Positions 43,695-53,084 are shown, numbered from the stretch's first letter. The stretch is DNA of 64,000 nt from Natronobacterium haloterrestre (GCF_900112205.1 NZ_FOKW01000006.1:62001-126000); one strand, 5' to 3'. Notes: generated by a model not told the origin, from the sequence alone. Translations and numbers: made by a program.

Positions 43695-44096
43695 GTGAGC
43701 GAACTCGGTGCCGGCGAAAGCGATCGGAACGCCGAGACCGCCGATACGGCCGGAACCGCCGATACGGCCGGAACCGCCGGGACCGCCGGAACCAACGGAA
43801 CCAATGGAACCAACGGGTTCGACGGGAGCGACGGCGCCAGATCGCCGCTCGTCCTCCTCGAGGAGTTCCGCCGGCGCAACGCGAGCGCCGCCGTCGTGGA
43901 CGTCCTGTACGTGTTCACGACGGCGTTTCTCGCCACGCTGGCGGTGCGGGGGACCCGACCGGCGATGATCGCGGCGCTGCCGCTCGTAACCTTCCTCTAT
44001 TTCGCCTGGAAGTCCTCGCGGGCGTTCTTCCTGGTGAACCTCGCGGCGATCGCGGCGACGGCGGCCGCGACGGAGGCAGGGCTGTTGCCGCTGTGA
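43695..44096 (+). CDS. membrane protein with Thr-Ala-Gly repeat tail at N terminus
   Basis: 133 residues from the GTG at 43695, one base after the binding-protein stop, so coupled to it. N terminus: repeats TADTAG, TAG and TNG from tandem 18- and 9-bp DNA repeats (43737-43817). Then two or three hydrophobic segments (LYVFTTAFLATLAVRG, AALPLVTFLYFAWKSSRAFF, LAAIAATAAATEAGLLP). Perhaps an accessory subunit; no family recognised. Confidence 0.6.
   Translation: MSELGAGESDRNAETADTAGTADTAGTAGTAGTNGTNGTNGFDGSDGARSPLVLLEEFRRRNASAAVVDVLYVFTTAFLATLAVRGTRPAMIAALPLVTFLYFAWKSSRAFFLVNLAAIAATAAATEAGLLPL
43737..43817. repeat. in-frame 18- and 9-bp tandem repeats
   Basis: Two copies of ACCGCCGATACGGCCGGA followed by five 9-bp units (ACCGCCGGG, ACCGCCGGA, ACCAACGGA, ACCAATGGA, ACCAACGGG). 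Being multiples of three, expansions would keep the frame. Confidence 0.85.
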
Positions 44097-44120
44097 ACCG
44101 CCGTCGTCGCCACCGTCACG

Positions 44121-45098
44121 TCAGTCAGTGACGGCGGCGACCATCCCCTGCTTGTAGTACCGCTCGAGGGTCAGGAACAGGAGAACGGGAACGATCATCG
44201 TCATCACCGAACCGGCGGCGACCAGCCCCCACTCGACCTGGATGCGCCCGCGCATCAGGGGGAGCACCTGCGGCGCGAGGTAGAGTTCGGGCGAGCGCAT
44301 GAACACGAGCGGGAAGAAAAAAGCGTTCCAGACCCAGGTGAACTGGATCACGGCGACTGAGACGAGCGCCGGCGTCGACAGCGGCAGGATGATCGTCCGG
44401 AAGATCTGGTACCGCGACGCGCCGTCGATGCGGGCGGCCTCCTCGAGTTCCTTCGGGATCCCCAGCAGGTAGTTCCGCAGGAAGAGGACGACCCAGCCCA
44501 ACCCCCAGCCGATGTGGACCAGTATCAGCCCCATGTACGTGTCGAACAGCCCGACCTCGCGGAGCGTGTTGTAGTTGCCCATCGCGACCAGTTCCGGCGG
44601 CGCCGCCATCACGAGCAGGATCAGGAAGAAAAGCGTCGTCTTCAGCGGGAACTCGAACCGCGCGAAGGGGTAGGCCGCCATCGCGCCGAGCAACATGACG
44701 ACGAGCACCGCGGGGACGGTGACGATCAGGGTATTGATCAGGGCCCGGCGCATCGGTGCCGTCCGGTAGGTCCAGGCCTGCTGGTAGTTCTCGAGGGTGA
44801 GCGTCATCCCCTCGAGGTGCCACCACCCCTGGATGATCTCGTTGAGCGGGCGCAGCGAGGCCATAAAGAGTCCGAGGAAGGGGACGATCCAGAGGACCGC
44901 GACCGTGATCGCGATGGCGTACTTGAGTAGCCGTGGAAGCGACGGGGTCGCGTTGGCGAGCCGCGTCGCCCAGTCCAGTTCCCTGGCGGGTGCGGTTTCG
45001 GGGATCTCGTCGACCGACAGGTAGCCGCGTCCGTCGCTCTCCCGTTCGGGATCGGTTCCGGGTCGCCTCGGTTCGAATGGGTCGTCGCTGTCACTCAT
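44121..45098 (-). CDS. sugar ABC permease, MalG type
   Basis: 325 residues. Six transmembrane helices, with the EAA loop LLGIPKELEEAARIDGASRY. An N-terminal cytosolic extension (about 45 residues) is acidic. Third gene of the minus-strand ABC operon; six bases separate it from the MalF-type gene. Confidence 0.92.
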   Translation of the reverse strand: MSDSDDPFEPRRPGTDPERESDGRGYLSVDEIPETAPARELDWATRLANATPSLPRLLKYAIAITVAVLWIVPFLGLFMASLRPLNEIIQGWWHLEGMTLTLENYQQAWTYRTAPMRRALINTLIVTVPAVLVVMLLGAMAAYPFARFEFPLKTTLFFLILLVMAAPPELVAMGNYNTLREVGLFDTYMGLILVHIGWGLGWVVLFLRNYLLGIPKELEEAARIDGASRYQIFRTIILPLSTPALVSVAVIQFTWVWNAFFFPLVFMRSPELYLAPQVLPLMRGRIQVEWGLVAAGSVMTMIVPVLLFLTLERYYKQGMVAAVTD

Positions 45099-45104
45099 GT
45101 CTGA

Positions 45105-46064
45105 TCAGCCCATACGGGCGATGTACGCGGCGAGGGGGGCGACGATCACCAGCTGGACGAGCGCCACCACCATCGCCTTCCCGTAGTCGATCGGCGGTTC
45201 GAACGCGGCCCGGTACACCTCGATCCCGAGCACGGAGTAGGCGTGGTTCGGTCCCCCCGCGGAGCCGCCGGCCGCGTAGACGATGTCGAACACCCGGAGC
45301 ACCCAGATGATGCCCATGATGACGACGACCGCGGTGACGGGCCTGACCAGCGGCCAGATGATGTCCCTGAACCGGCGGTAGGGTCCCGCGCCGTCGATCT
45401 TCGCGGACTCGATCAGCGAGGGGTCGATCGCGGCCAGCGCCGAACTGTACAGCAGCATGTTGAACCCGGTCTGGACCCAGATTCCGCCGGCGATGAGCGC
45501 GTAGATCGCCACCTGCGGGGACTGCGTCCAGTTGCGGACCTGGTGTTCCATGCCGATCACGCGGAGCAGTTCGTTGAAGACCCCGGCCTGGGGATCGTAG
45601 ATGAAAAGCAGGACCAGCCCGATCACGATCGTCGGCACGGTAAACCCCAGAAAGACCATCGATCGAAGGATCCGCCGGCCCCGGAGATCGGCGAACAGCA
45701 GCGCCATCGCGAGCCCGAGAACGGTGCTGATCGGGACGTGGAGCACCACCCACAGGAGGTTCTGCGCCAGCGCACCCATCGGGAACCGCCAGCGTCTGAG
45801 GTTCTCCCAGTTGATGATCAGCGGATCCCTGAACGTCCGAATCCAGTTCTCGAGGCCAGTGAACTGCTGCATCGAGAACGCGTCCCACGAGAAGAAGCTC
45901 CCTACCGCCGAGTAGACGATCGGCCCGACGGAGAAGATGCCGAACAGAGTCATTCCCGGAATCAGAAACACCGCGAGGGCGACGGCCTTCTCGCGGTCGA
46001 TCTCCACGCTCAGTCCGGGGGTTGCGTCCGCGTCGAGCGCGTCGACGTAGTCCCGTAAGCTCAT
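45105..46064 (-). CDS. sugar ABC permease, MalF type
   Basis: 319 residues. Six transmembrane helices. The EAA loop LAAIDPSLIESAKIDGAGPY contacts the ATPase. N-terminal part about 35 residues before the first helix. Partner of the 44121 permease. Confidence 0.92.
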   Translation of the reverse strand: MSLRDYVDALDADATPGLSVEIDREKAVALAVFLIPGMTLFGIFSVGPIVYSAVGSFFSWDAFSMQQFTGLENWIRTFRDPLIINWENLRRWRFPMGALAQNLLWVVLHVPISTVLGLAMALLFADLRGRRILRSMVFLGFTVPTIVIGLVLLFIYDPQAGVFNELLRVIGMEHQVRNWTQSPQVAIYALIAGGIWVQTGFNMLLYSSALAAIDPSLIESAKIDGAGPYRRFRDIIWPLVRPVTAVVVIMGIIWVLRVFDIVYAAGGSAGGPNHAYSVLGIEVYRAAFEPPIDYGKAMVVALVQLVIVAPLAAYIARMG

Positions 46065-46074
46065 GATCGTGCGA

Positions 46075-47235
46075 CTATCGGCCCTCCGTCGGCTGCGGAC
46101 TGGGCGCTTGCGTCACTAGCTCGCCGTTCTCGTCGTATAGATAGGCGTCCTCGTCGTCGAACGTCAGCCAGACCTCTTCGCCCCGCGTGACGTCCGCGTC
46201 GCCGACCTTCACCTTCACGAGCCGGTCGTCGACGGCCACGTTGACGAGCGTGTACTCGCCCAATGGTTCGACCGTATCGACCGTCCCCTCGAGCGCGTTC
46301 CCCGAGGTGGGCCGCTCGCTCGAGAGGAAGAGGTCCTCGGGGCGGACGCCCAGGGAGAGGTCGTCGGAGAGCGATGCGGACGCGGACGCGGACGTGGATG
46401 TGGACGTGGACGTAGCGTCGATCCCCCGAACCCCCGCCACGCTCTCGAGGTCGACGGTACCGGCCTCGCCGATGGCGATCGAGCCGTTCCGCCGTTCTCC
46501 CTCGAACAGGTTCATCGGCGGCGAGCCGATGAAACGGGCCACCCACTCCGTCCGCGGCCGGGAGTACAGTTCCTCGGGGGGCGAAATCTGCTGGATCGTC
46601 CCGCGGTTCATGACGACGACGGTGTCGGCCATGCTCATCGCCTCCTCCTGGTTGTGGGTGACGTAGATGGTCGTGATCCCAAGCTCGTCCTGGAGGCGTT
46701 TCAGCTCGCTGCGCATCTCCTGGCGGAGCTTCGCGTCCAGGTTCGACAGCGGCTCGTCGAGGAGGAAGACGGACGGCTCCCGGACGATCGCCCGCGCGAG
46801 GGCCACCCGCTGTCGCTGCCCGCCGCTCAGCGCGGCCGGGCGCTTCCCGATCTGGCCCTCGATGTGAAGCAGTTCCGTCACCTCCTCGATCCGCCGATCC
46901 CGTTCGTCGGGCGGGATCCCTCGTACTTTCAGCGGATAGGCGATGTTCTCCCGGACGCTCATGTGGGGGTACAGCGCGTAGTTCTGGAACACCATCGCCA
47001 CGTTGCGCTCGCTCGGCGACCACCGGTTGACCCGCTCGTCGTCGAAGTAGATGTCCCCCTCCGAGGGCTCCTCCAGGCCGGCGACGAGCCGCAGTGCCGT
47101 CGTCTTGCCACAGCCGGACGGCCCCAGAATGACGAGGAACTCGCCGTCGTCGACCTCGAGGTTCAGTCGATAGTTCGCGACGGTCTCACCCCCGTCGAAG
47201 TATTTGCTAACACCGTCCATGGTGATAGATGTCAT
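46075..47235 (-). CDS. sugar ABC transporter ATPase (MalK/UgpC type)
   Basis: 386 residues from the ATG at 47235 (a GTG-free earlier start at 47265 adds ten poor residues). Walker A GPSGCGKTTALRL, Q loop VFQNYALYPHMSV, signature [12 protein letters not shown], Walker B VFLLDEPLSNLDA, H-loop VTHNQEEA, then a C-terminal TOBE domain interrupted by a Thr-Ser-Ala repeat (TSTSTSTSASASAS). First gene of the operon with the two permeases. Confidence 0.95.
   Translation of the reverse strand: MTSITMDGVSKYFDGGETVANYRLNLEVDDGEFLVILGPSGCGKTTALRLVAGLEEPSEGDIYFDDERVNRWSPSERNVAMVFQNYALYPHMSVRENIAYPLKVRGIPPDERDRRIEEVTELLHIEGQIGKRPAALSGGQRQRVALARAIVREPSVFLLDEPLSNLDAKLRQEMRSELKRLQDELGITTIYVTHNQEEAMSMADTVVVMNRGTIQQISPPEELYSRPRTEWVARFIGSPPMNLFEGERRNGSIAIGEAGTVDLESVAGVRGIDATSTSTSTSASASASLSDDLSLGVRPEDLFLSSERPTSGNALEGTVDTVEPLGEYTLVNVAVDDRLVKVKVGDADVTRGEEVWLTFDDEDAYLYDENGELVTQAPSPQPTEGR
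46376..46411. repeat. six hexamer repeats inside the ABC ATPase gene
   Basis: GCGGAC three times, then GTGGAT, GTGGAC and GTGGAC on the plus strand, encoding the (Ser-Ala)/(Thr-Ser) run of the TOBE linker. In-frame. Confidence 0.85.
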
Positions 47236-47409
47236 GACCTGCTGACGTACGGTGGATTCGCCCATTAATCCCGGTTACATCGTCAGGCTCGTTGATACGT
47301 GAATCGGTGTTTAGCGCGGTCGAAATGGGTGATTAGTGGAGGGCAAGCCGCCAGATGAGTTCGATCGGTTGCGATCGATCACCGTCGGCGGCAAGGGAAA
47401 ATCGAGTCG

Positions 47410-48228
47410 TCAGTTGGTCTGTCCGGTTTCGGGTTCGGCTTCCGCGCCGCGGCCGCCAGCGCCGGTCCCGCTCGTGCCCCCGCTCCCGCTCCCGGTCTCG
47501 ATGCCGGCGGCACTCTCGGCCTCGGGGGTGGCCTCCGCGGAAGCGTCGGCCGCCCGGACCTCGCGGACGTACTCGAGGAAGTTGTCGAAAACGAGTTTCG
47601 CGGGACAGGCACGCCGATAGTTCTCGGCGGTGATCTCTTCGAGGATGGACTCGAGGCGCTCGTCGGAGAGTTCCTTCCGGTGGACCAGTTCCCGGGCTGT
47701 CTTCGAGTCGTACTCGGGGTGGAACTGGACGCCGAAGGCGCGGTCCTTGCGGAAGCCGTGATTCGAGTACTCGTTCTCCGCGAGGGGTTTTGCACCGGGT
47801 GGAAGCTCCGAGACCGCGTCGGAGTGGCTGGTGAACGCGAGGAACTCTCCGGGCACGTCGTCGAACAGCCGAGAGTCGGCCACCTGTTCGATGTCGCTGT
47901 AGCCCACCTCGTAGGTGCCCATATCCTCGACGGTACCCCCGAGGACGTCCGCGAGCAGCTGGTGACCCCAACAGACGCCGAGGAAGGGAACGCCGCGGTC
48001 GATCGCTTCGGCCACCCAGCCTTTGGTGGCGTCGATCCACTCTTCGTCCCAGTAGACGGACGAACGCGAGCCCGTGACGACCGCGCCGTCGTAGTCGTAG
48101 TCGGTGGGGATCTCACCCTCGGTGACGTCGAACTCGGAGAGGGAAGCGTCGAGTTCGCGCCGGAAGTTTCGCGTCGTGTTCTCGTCCCGGTGTGCCGCGT
48201 TCAGGACGGCAATGCGGAGTCGATCCAT
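47410..48228 (-). CDS. class I glutamine amidotransferase
   Basis: 272 residues. GuaA-like GATase domain: catalytic Cys in GVCWGHQLLADVLGG (about 82-96) and His-x-Glu in FGVQFHPEYD. The N-terminal strand RIAVLNAAHRDENTTRNF differs from trpG/guaA. The C-terminal ~45 residues are a Gly/Ser/Thr/Glu tail. A lone amidotransferase domain (gamma-Glu-type or peptidase-like GATase1); partner synthase not present. Confidence 0.88.
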   Translation of the reverse strand: MDRLRIAVLNAAHRDENTTRNFRRELDASLSEFDVTEGEIPTDYDYDGAVVTGSRSSVYWDEEWIDATKGWVAEAIDRGVPFLGVCWGHQLLADVLGGTVEDMGTYEVGYSDIEQVADSRLFDDVPGEFLAFTSHSDAVSELPPGAKPLAENEYSNHGFRKDRAFGVQFHPEYDSKTARELVHRKELSDERLESILEEITAENYRRACPAKLVFDNFLEYVREVRAADASAEATPEAESAAGIETGSGSGGTSGTGAGGRGAEAEPETGQTN

Positions 48229-48360
48229 TAGGCCTTCCTGTGTTCTGGACGGAAATAGGCCTTCGGGGACGCCGGCGTCGTCCTTTTTGTACTCCAGGCG
48301 AACGTGTTTGCCGCGCTTCCCGGGACTCGAGAATTGCTGGGCCCGTTATACGTCGGACTT

Positions 48361-48380
48361 TCATACGACCACTCGTATGA
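48361..48380. promoter_or_regulatory. inverted repeat covering the multicopper oxidase start
   Basis: TCATACGACCACTCGTATGA: 8-bp perfect arms with a 4-bp centre. The ATG of the gene (48377) lies in the right arm. TTATACG, just upstream at 48345-48352, may be the TATA box. Candidate operator for a dimeric repressor. Confidence 0.6.
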
Positions 48381-49531
48381 AAGATCGTATTGGTGCTCCT
48401 GGCTTCGACTTCTCGCGACGTGACTTCCTCGCTGCGACCGGCCTCGGAACGGCGGCACTGGCCGGCTGTACTACACAGGGTAGTAGCTCCCCCGCACAGA
48501 CTGACTCCCAGCCCGCGGCGTCCGACCCGGAGGACGACGGCTCGGGGCTCCCGTGGACGAAATCGCCCGAAGTCGTCGACGTCGACGAACGCGGCGGGAG
48601 CGTCACGCTGCGCTCGGTGACTGCTCGCCACGCCGCCCATCCGATGGACTCGATGGGTGGCCCAGTGGAACTGCCCCGGGTATGGGCGTTCCAGGCCGAC
48701 GACGGCGAGCCCAGCGTTCCGGGACCGATCATCCGGACCACGGAAGGCAACGACATCGAGGTCACGCTCGACAACACCGACAACGATCACCCGCACACGC
48801 TGCACTTCCACGGCGCGAAAAAGACCTGGGAGAACGACGGCGTCCCGACGACGACCGGCATCACGGTCGAACCCGGCGAGAAACACACGTACGAGATTCC
48901 CGCGAACGTCCCCGGCACCCACCTCTATCACTGCCACTACCAGACTCACCGCCACATCGACATGGGGATGTACGGCATCTTCCGCGTCGATCCGAAGGGG
49001 TACGAGCCGGCCGACAAGGAGTACTTCTTCACCGTCAAGGACTGGGACTCGAGGGTCAACCGACAGTTCGCGGGTGAAGACCTCGACTACAGCCCCCGCA
49101 ACCGTAACCCGGACGTGTTCACGATCAACGGGAAGAGCCTCCCGCGGACGATCCACCCCGAGGAGGGGTCGCCGATCATCGTCGATCAGGGCGATACCGT
49201 GCGGCTCCACGTGGTCAACGCCGGCTACATGTCCCACCCGATGCACACGCACAACCACCGGTTCCGGCTAGTCGAGAAGGACGGCGGACAGATCCCCGAG
49301 GCGGCCCAGTACGAACAGGACGTCACGAACGTCGCCCCCGCGGAGCGACACACCCTCGAGTTCGAGGCCGACGCCGAACCCGGTATCTATCTGATGCACT
49401 GTCACAAGGTCGACCACGCTATGAACGGCAACTCCTACCCCGGCGGGATGGTCAACGCCATCGTCTATCGGGATGCCATGGACTCCGACATCTTCGCGGA
49501 CCTGATGGACTACGCGGGCTACGAGGGCTGA
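48377..49531 (+). CDS. two-domain multicopper oxidase
   Basis: 384 residues. Tat signal (SRRDFLAATG) and lipobox LAGC31, so exported folded and lipid-anchored. Copper ligands in domain 1: H138/H140/H143/H145 (DHPHTLHFHG) and H185-C186-H187 with H193 and M196/M198 (HCHYQTHRHIDMGM). Domain 2: H287/H290/H292 and H341-C342-H343 with H347 and M358. Both domains thus keep a complete type 1 set, as in type A two-domain oxidases (trimers). Possible laccase-like or metal oxidase role. Confidence 0.9.
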   Translation: MKDRIGAPGFDFSRRDFLAATGLGTAALAGCTTQGSSSPAQTDSQPAASDPEDDGSGLPWTKSPEVVDVDERGGSVTLRSVTARHAAHPMDSMGGPVELPRVWAFQADDGEPSVPGPIIRTTEGNDIEVTLDNTDNDHPHTLHFHGAKKTWENDGVPTTTGITVEPGEKHTYEIPANVPGTHLYHCHYQTHRHIDMGMYGIFRVDPKGYEPADKEYFFTVKDWDSRVNRQFAGEDLDYSPRNRNPDVFTINGKSLPRTIHPEEGSPIIVDQGDTVRLHVVNAGYMSHPMHTHNHRFRLVEKDGGQIPEAAQYEQDVTNVAPAERHTLEFEADAEPGIYLMHCHKVDHAMNGNSYPGGMVNAIVYRDAMDSDIFADLMDYAGYEG

Positions 49532-49607
49532 GCAGTCGACCGGCGGTATCTCGGACGACGCTTCGCCGCCGATCCGTTCGTTTCTTCCGCCGCCCATCCG
49601 GACCGAA

Positions 49608-49637
49608 CTGACCGATATCGTTCTGACCGACACCGTT
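49608..49637. repeat. two adjacent 15-bp direct repeats
   Basis: CTGACCGATATCGTT and CTGACCGACACCGTT are head to tail, then AAG. Located 63-92 bp before the PAP2 phosphatase ATG, beside its likely promoter (CGTTAAGCGG). Possibly a binding site of an activator. Confidence 0.6.
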
Positions 49638-49699
49638 AAGCGGAAAAGCGTGATACGGTAGGGCACACTACCCCTTCGCCGACGCGAGGTCCCTTCGAA

Positions 49700-50557
49700 A
49701 TGGCTCTGCCATCCGTTGCGATCGTTACTGCCGTCGTCGTCGGGCTCGGACTGGTAGCCACCTGTCTTCTCTGTCTCACGGCCGAGCAGGTTCGGCGAAC
49801 GATCGACACGTTCGATCGCCGGATCGCGAGCACCGCTCCGTATCTCGCCGTCGCGGCCGTCGTCTTCCTGCTCAAGTGGATCACTCACGACGAGCGACTG
49901 GACCTCTCGTACGCGATCGGCTGGAGGATGACCGAATCGATCTACGCCGTCGAAGGGGCGTTCGTGGCGGTACTACAGGATCTGATCCCGCCCTCGCTGT
50001 ACGGCTTCTTCTCCGGGATCTACATGTTCGGGTTCTCGTACCTGTTGTTCACCGCGGCCGTCCTGACGTTCGCACTGCCGTCCCAGCGGTGTTTCAAGGA
50101 ACTGCTCGTCGCCTACCTGCTCAACTACTCGCTCGGGGCGGTCTGTTACACTCTGTTCGTCGCGTACGGCCCGCGCAACTGGATTCCGGCGCGTGTCGAC
50201 GGGGTGCTCTACGACCTGTATCCACAGACCCAGGAGGTCACCGCAGCCGTGTCGGCGAAGACGAACGTTTTCCCGTCGCTTCACACCTCGCTGTCGGTCG
50301 TCGTCCTGCTGTTCGCCTGGCGGACCCACGGGACCTATCCCCGATGGTCCTCGATCGCCACGTTCGTGGCGAGCAGCGTCGTCCTCTCGACGATGGTCCT
50401 GGGCATCCACTGGCTGTTCGACGTCGTGGCCGGGGTCGCGCTCGGCATCGGGAGCGCTGTTGCCGCCTCGAGAATCGTCGACCGCGCTGAGGGTGGCGAC
50501 CCGCCGACCGCGTCCGATGACGGTCCGGTCGCGATCACGTCCGAAACAGACGACTGA
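49700..50557 (+). CDS. PAP2-family phosphatase, membrane-bound
   Basis: 285 residues, six hydrophobic segments. The PAP2 motifs are in the C-terminal half: VFPSLHTSLSVVVLLFAWR (C2, S-L-H) and GIHWLFDVVAGVALGI (C3, with H and D); the first, KX6RP-like C1 motif is replaced by AYGPRNWIPAR, as in the inositol phosphorylceramide synthase (Aur1-like) branch. Likely a lipid phosphatase or phosphotransferase. Confidence 0.85.
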   Translation: MALPSVAIVTAVVVGLGLVATCLLCLTAEQVRRTIDTFDRRIASTAPYLAVAAVVFLLKWITHDERLDLSYAIGWRMTESIYAVEGAFVAVLQDLIPPSLYGFFSGIYMFGFSYLLFTAAVLTFALPSQRCFKELLVAYLLNYSLGAVCYTLFVAYGPRNWIPARVDGVLYDLYPQTQEVTAAVSAKTNVFPSLHTSLSVVVLLFAWRTHGTYPRWSSIATFVASSVVLSTMVLGIHWLFDVVAGVALGIGSAVAASRIVDRAEGGDPPTASDDGPVAITSETDD

Positions 50558-50603
50558 GCCGCCTGAGGTGCTCATCGCCGCCCGGATCGGGTGTGGCGAT
50601 CAC

Positions 50604-53084
50604 TCAGTTCGAGCCCGTGTACTCGCTCCCGACGACCTCCCGGATCCGCTCGGCCGTGACCTGGCCGACCCCGTCGGCCTCCTGTAGCTCTTCCTCGCTC
50701 GCGATCATCATCCCCTCGACGGTGCCGAACTCCTCGAGCAGCGACCGCGCGGTGACGGGACCGATCTCGGCGATCGAGGAGACGACGTACTCCTGCTGTT
50801 CGGCCAGCGTCTTCGACTGCTTCTCGCCGTGGACCGATACCTCGCGGTCGGCCGTCTCCTGTTCCCGGCCCGCGATCACCGCGAGCAGTTCGGTCGTCTC
50901 GTCCTCGCCTTCGGTCCGTAGCACGCTCGCGTCGAAGTCGACCGCCAGACTCGAGAGCGCGCCGCGGACGGCGTTGGGGTGGACGTCCCGCTGCTCGTAC
51001 AGCCCTTCGCCCTCGACGATCACGATGGGGCGGGAGTAGTGACGGGCCATCGCGCCGACCTGCTCGAACATCGATCGGTCGCCGCCGACCAGCGAGTCGA
51101 CGAAGTCGGCGACGGACTTGCGCTCGACGACGACCCGATCCGAACACACGTAGTCGCCGACCTCGAGGGTCTCGAGGCGGACGTCGATCTCCTCGCGCTT
51201 CGAGAGGTCCCGGGCGATGTTTGCGTCCATCTCCCGCTGATCGGCGACGATCTCGATCCCCTCGCCGTCGGCGGACGGCTCGTGGGTCTCGACCTCGCGG
51301 TCCGGTTCCCCGGGTTCGGGTCCGTCGTCGCTCGAGTCAGCCCTCTCGGTTCCGTCGTCATCGTCGCCGTTGCCCTCCCCCTTCCCGGTGAACTCCTGTA
51401 ACCCGGGCCGCTCGCCAACCCCTTCGCTTCCGCTGGAAGATCCGGTGACAGCGTCGGGGTCACCGCCTTCGGATTTCACTTCCGCTTCGCTCTCGAACTC
51501 CGTCAGCGCCCGCTGGGAATCGTCCAGTTCCTCCTCGAGGTCGTCGGTCATCCCCTTCAACTCGCGCAGTTCCGACTCCATCTCCTTCTCGCGACGGCGG
51601 GAGATCCAGAAGTAGGCCTCGTCGCGGGTGTCTTCGGCCATGAGGACGACGACCCGGCCCTCGGACTGGCGGCCGGTTCGACCCTTGCGCTGGATCGACC
51701 GGATCGCCGTGGGAACGGGTTCGTAGAACAGCACGAGGTCGACCTCCGGCACGTCCAGGCCCTCCTCGGCGACCGACGTCGAGACCAGCACCTCGAACTC
51801 GCCCGCCCGGAAGTCGTCCAGGACCTCCTGCTGTTCCGTCTGGGTCATCCCGTCGCTGCCCTCGCGGTCGCCCTGGCCGACGAACCGCTTGGCCTCGAAG
51901 CTCTCCGAGAGGAACTCCGTCAGGGCCTCCGCGGTGTCGCGGGACTCGGTGAAGACGATCACCCGTTCGCCGTCCTCGAGGCCCAGCGTCTCCGCGAGCA
52001 GCATCCGCGTCTTGCGGTACTTGGGGTGCAGTTGGTCGAAGTCCTCCGCCTTGCGCATCGCCTCCCGCACGCGGGGGTCCGAGACCAGCCGCTGGCTTGC
52101 CTTCGACGCGCCCGAGGACTGGGCCTGGTTGCGCTGGCGCTCGAAGTACCGCCGGACCGCCTCGACGCTCTGGGTCTCGACGAGGGTGACCGCCTGGCGG
52201 AGCTTCATCACCTCCGCGTGGATGGACATCCCCTCGAACCCCTCGGACTGGTCGTTGTTGATCAGTTTCTGGAGTTCGGCCCGCATCGCGTTCAGTTCCT
52301 TCTGGGACTGGTCGGGCTGGGTCGAACTCGCGACGCCGAGTTCCTTGAGCTTCTCGAGGCGTTCTTTGATCACCTCGTTGAGGGCGTCGCGGATCTCGAG
52401 GACCTCCTCGGGGAGGTCGATCCGCTCCCACTCTACGTCGGTCTCGTGGGTAAACTCCGAGACGTCGGCGTCCTCCTCGGTCATCACTTCGACCTCCTCG
52501 ATGCCGAGGTTCTCACAGACCTCGAGGATGGCCTCCTCGTCGCCGCCCGGCGAGGCCGACATCCCGGTCACCAGGGGATCGGTCGCGTCGGCGTGGTAGC
52601 GCTCGGCGATGTAGTTGTACGCGTAGTCGCCGGTCGCGCGGTGACACTCGTCGAACGTCAGGTGGGTGACGTCGGCGAGCGAGATCCGGCTCCCGACCAG
52701 GTCGTTCTCGATGACCTGCGGGGTCGCCATCACGACCGTCGCCTCCTCCCAGGTCGCGGCGCGGTCGTCCGGGCTGACGTCGCCGGTGAAGACGACGATC
52801 TCCTCGTCGGGTATCTGCAGCGCTTCCCGGTAGAATGTCGCGTGCTGCTGGACGAGCGGTTTCGTCGGGGCGAGCATCAGGGACTTCCCGCCGACCTCCT
52901 CGAGCCGGCGTGCGGTCACCAGGAGGCTCACGGTCGTCTTCCCCAGCCCCGTGGGGAGACAGACGAGCGTGTGGTGGTCGGCCGCCGTCCCCGCGAGCTT
53001 CAGCTGGTAGAGTCGGCGCTCGAGGAAGTCGGGCTCGAGCAACGGGTGTTCGATCGACGGCGTTCCCTCGTCCGTCCGTGACAT
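50604..53084 (-). CDS. hef: Hef/ERCC4-type helicase-nuclease
   Basis: 826 residues from the ATG at 53084. Archaeal Hef processes stalled forks. DEAD-like domain: Walker A CLPTGLGKTTVS, DECH box FDECHRATGDY, then motif VI QRKGRTGRQSEGRV. After a disordered acidic linker (about 560-640) comes an XPF nuclease domain (VVVERKSVADFVDSL, ERKxxxD) and two helix-hairpin-helix motifs (IGPVTARSLLEEFGTV, DGVGQVTAERIREVV). Full length, single gene. Confidence 0.95.
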   Translation of the reverse strand: MSRTDEGTPSIEHPLLEPDFLERRLYQLKLAGTAADHHTLVCLPTGLGKTTVSLLVTARRLEEVGGKSLMLAPTKPLVQQHATFYREALQIPDEEIVVFTGDVSPDDRAATWEEATVVMATPQVIENDLVGSRISLADVTHLTFDECHRATGDYAYNYIAERYHADATDPLVTGMSASPGGDEEAILEVCENLGIEEVEVMTEEDADVSEFTHETDVEWERIDLPEEVLEIRDALNEVIKERLEKLKELGVASSTQPDQSQKELNAMRAELQKLINNDQSEGFEGMSIHAEVMKLRQAVTLVETQSVEAVRRYFERQRNQAQSSGASKASQRLVSDPRVREAMRKAEDFDQLHPKYRKTRMLLAETLGLEDGERVIVFTESRDTAEALTEFLSESFEAKRFVGQGDREGSDGMTQTEQQEVLDDFRAGEFEVLVSTSVAEEGLDVPEVDLVLFYEPVPTAIRSIQRKGRTGRQSEGRVVVLMAEDTRDEAYFWISRRREKEMESELRELKGMTDDLEEELDDSQRALTEFESEAEVKSEGGDPDAVTGSSSGSEGVGERPGLQEFTGKGEGNGDDDDGTERADSSDDGPEPGEPDREVETHEPSADGEGIEIVADQREMDANIARDLSKREEIDVRLETLEVGDYVCSDRVVVERKSVADFVDSLVGGDRSMFEQVGAMARHYSRPIVIVEGEGLYEQRDVHPNAVRGALSSLAVDFDASVLRTEGEDETTELLAVIAGREQETADREVSVHGEKQSKTLAEQQEYVVSSIAEIGPVTARSLLEEFGTVEGMMIASEEELQEADGVGQVTAERIREVVGSEYTGSN

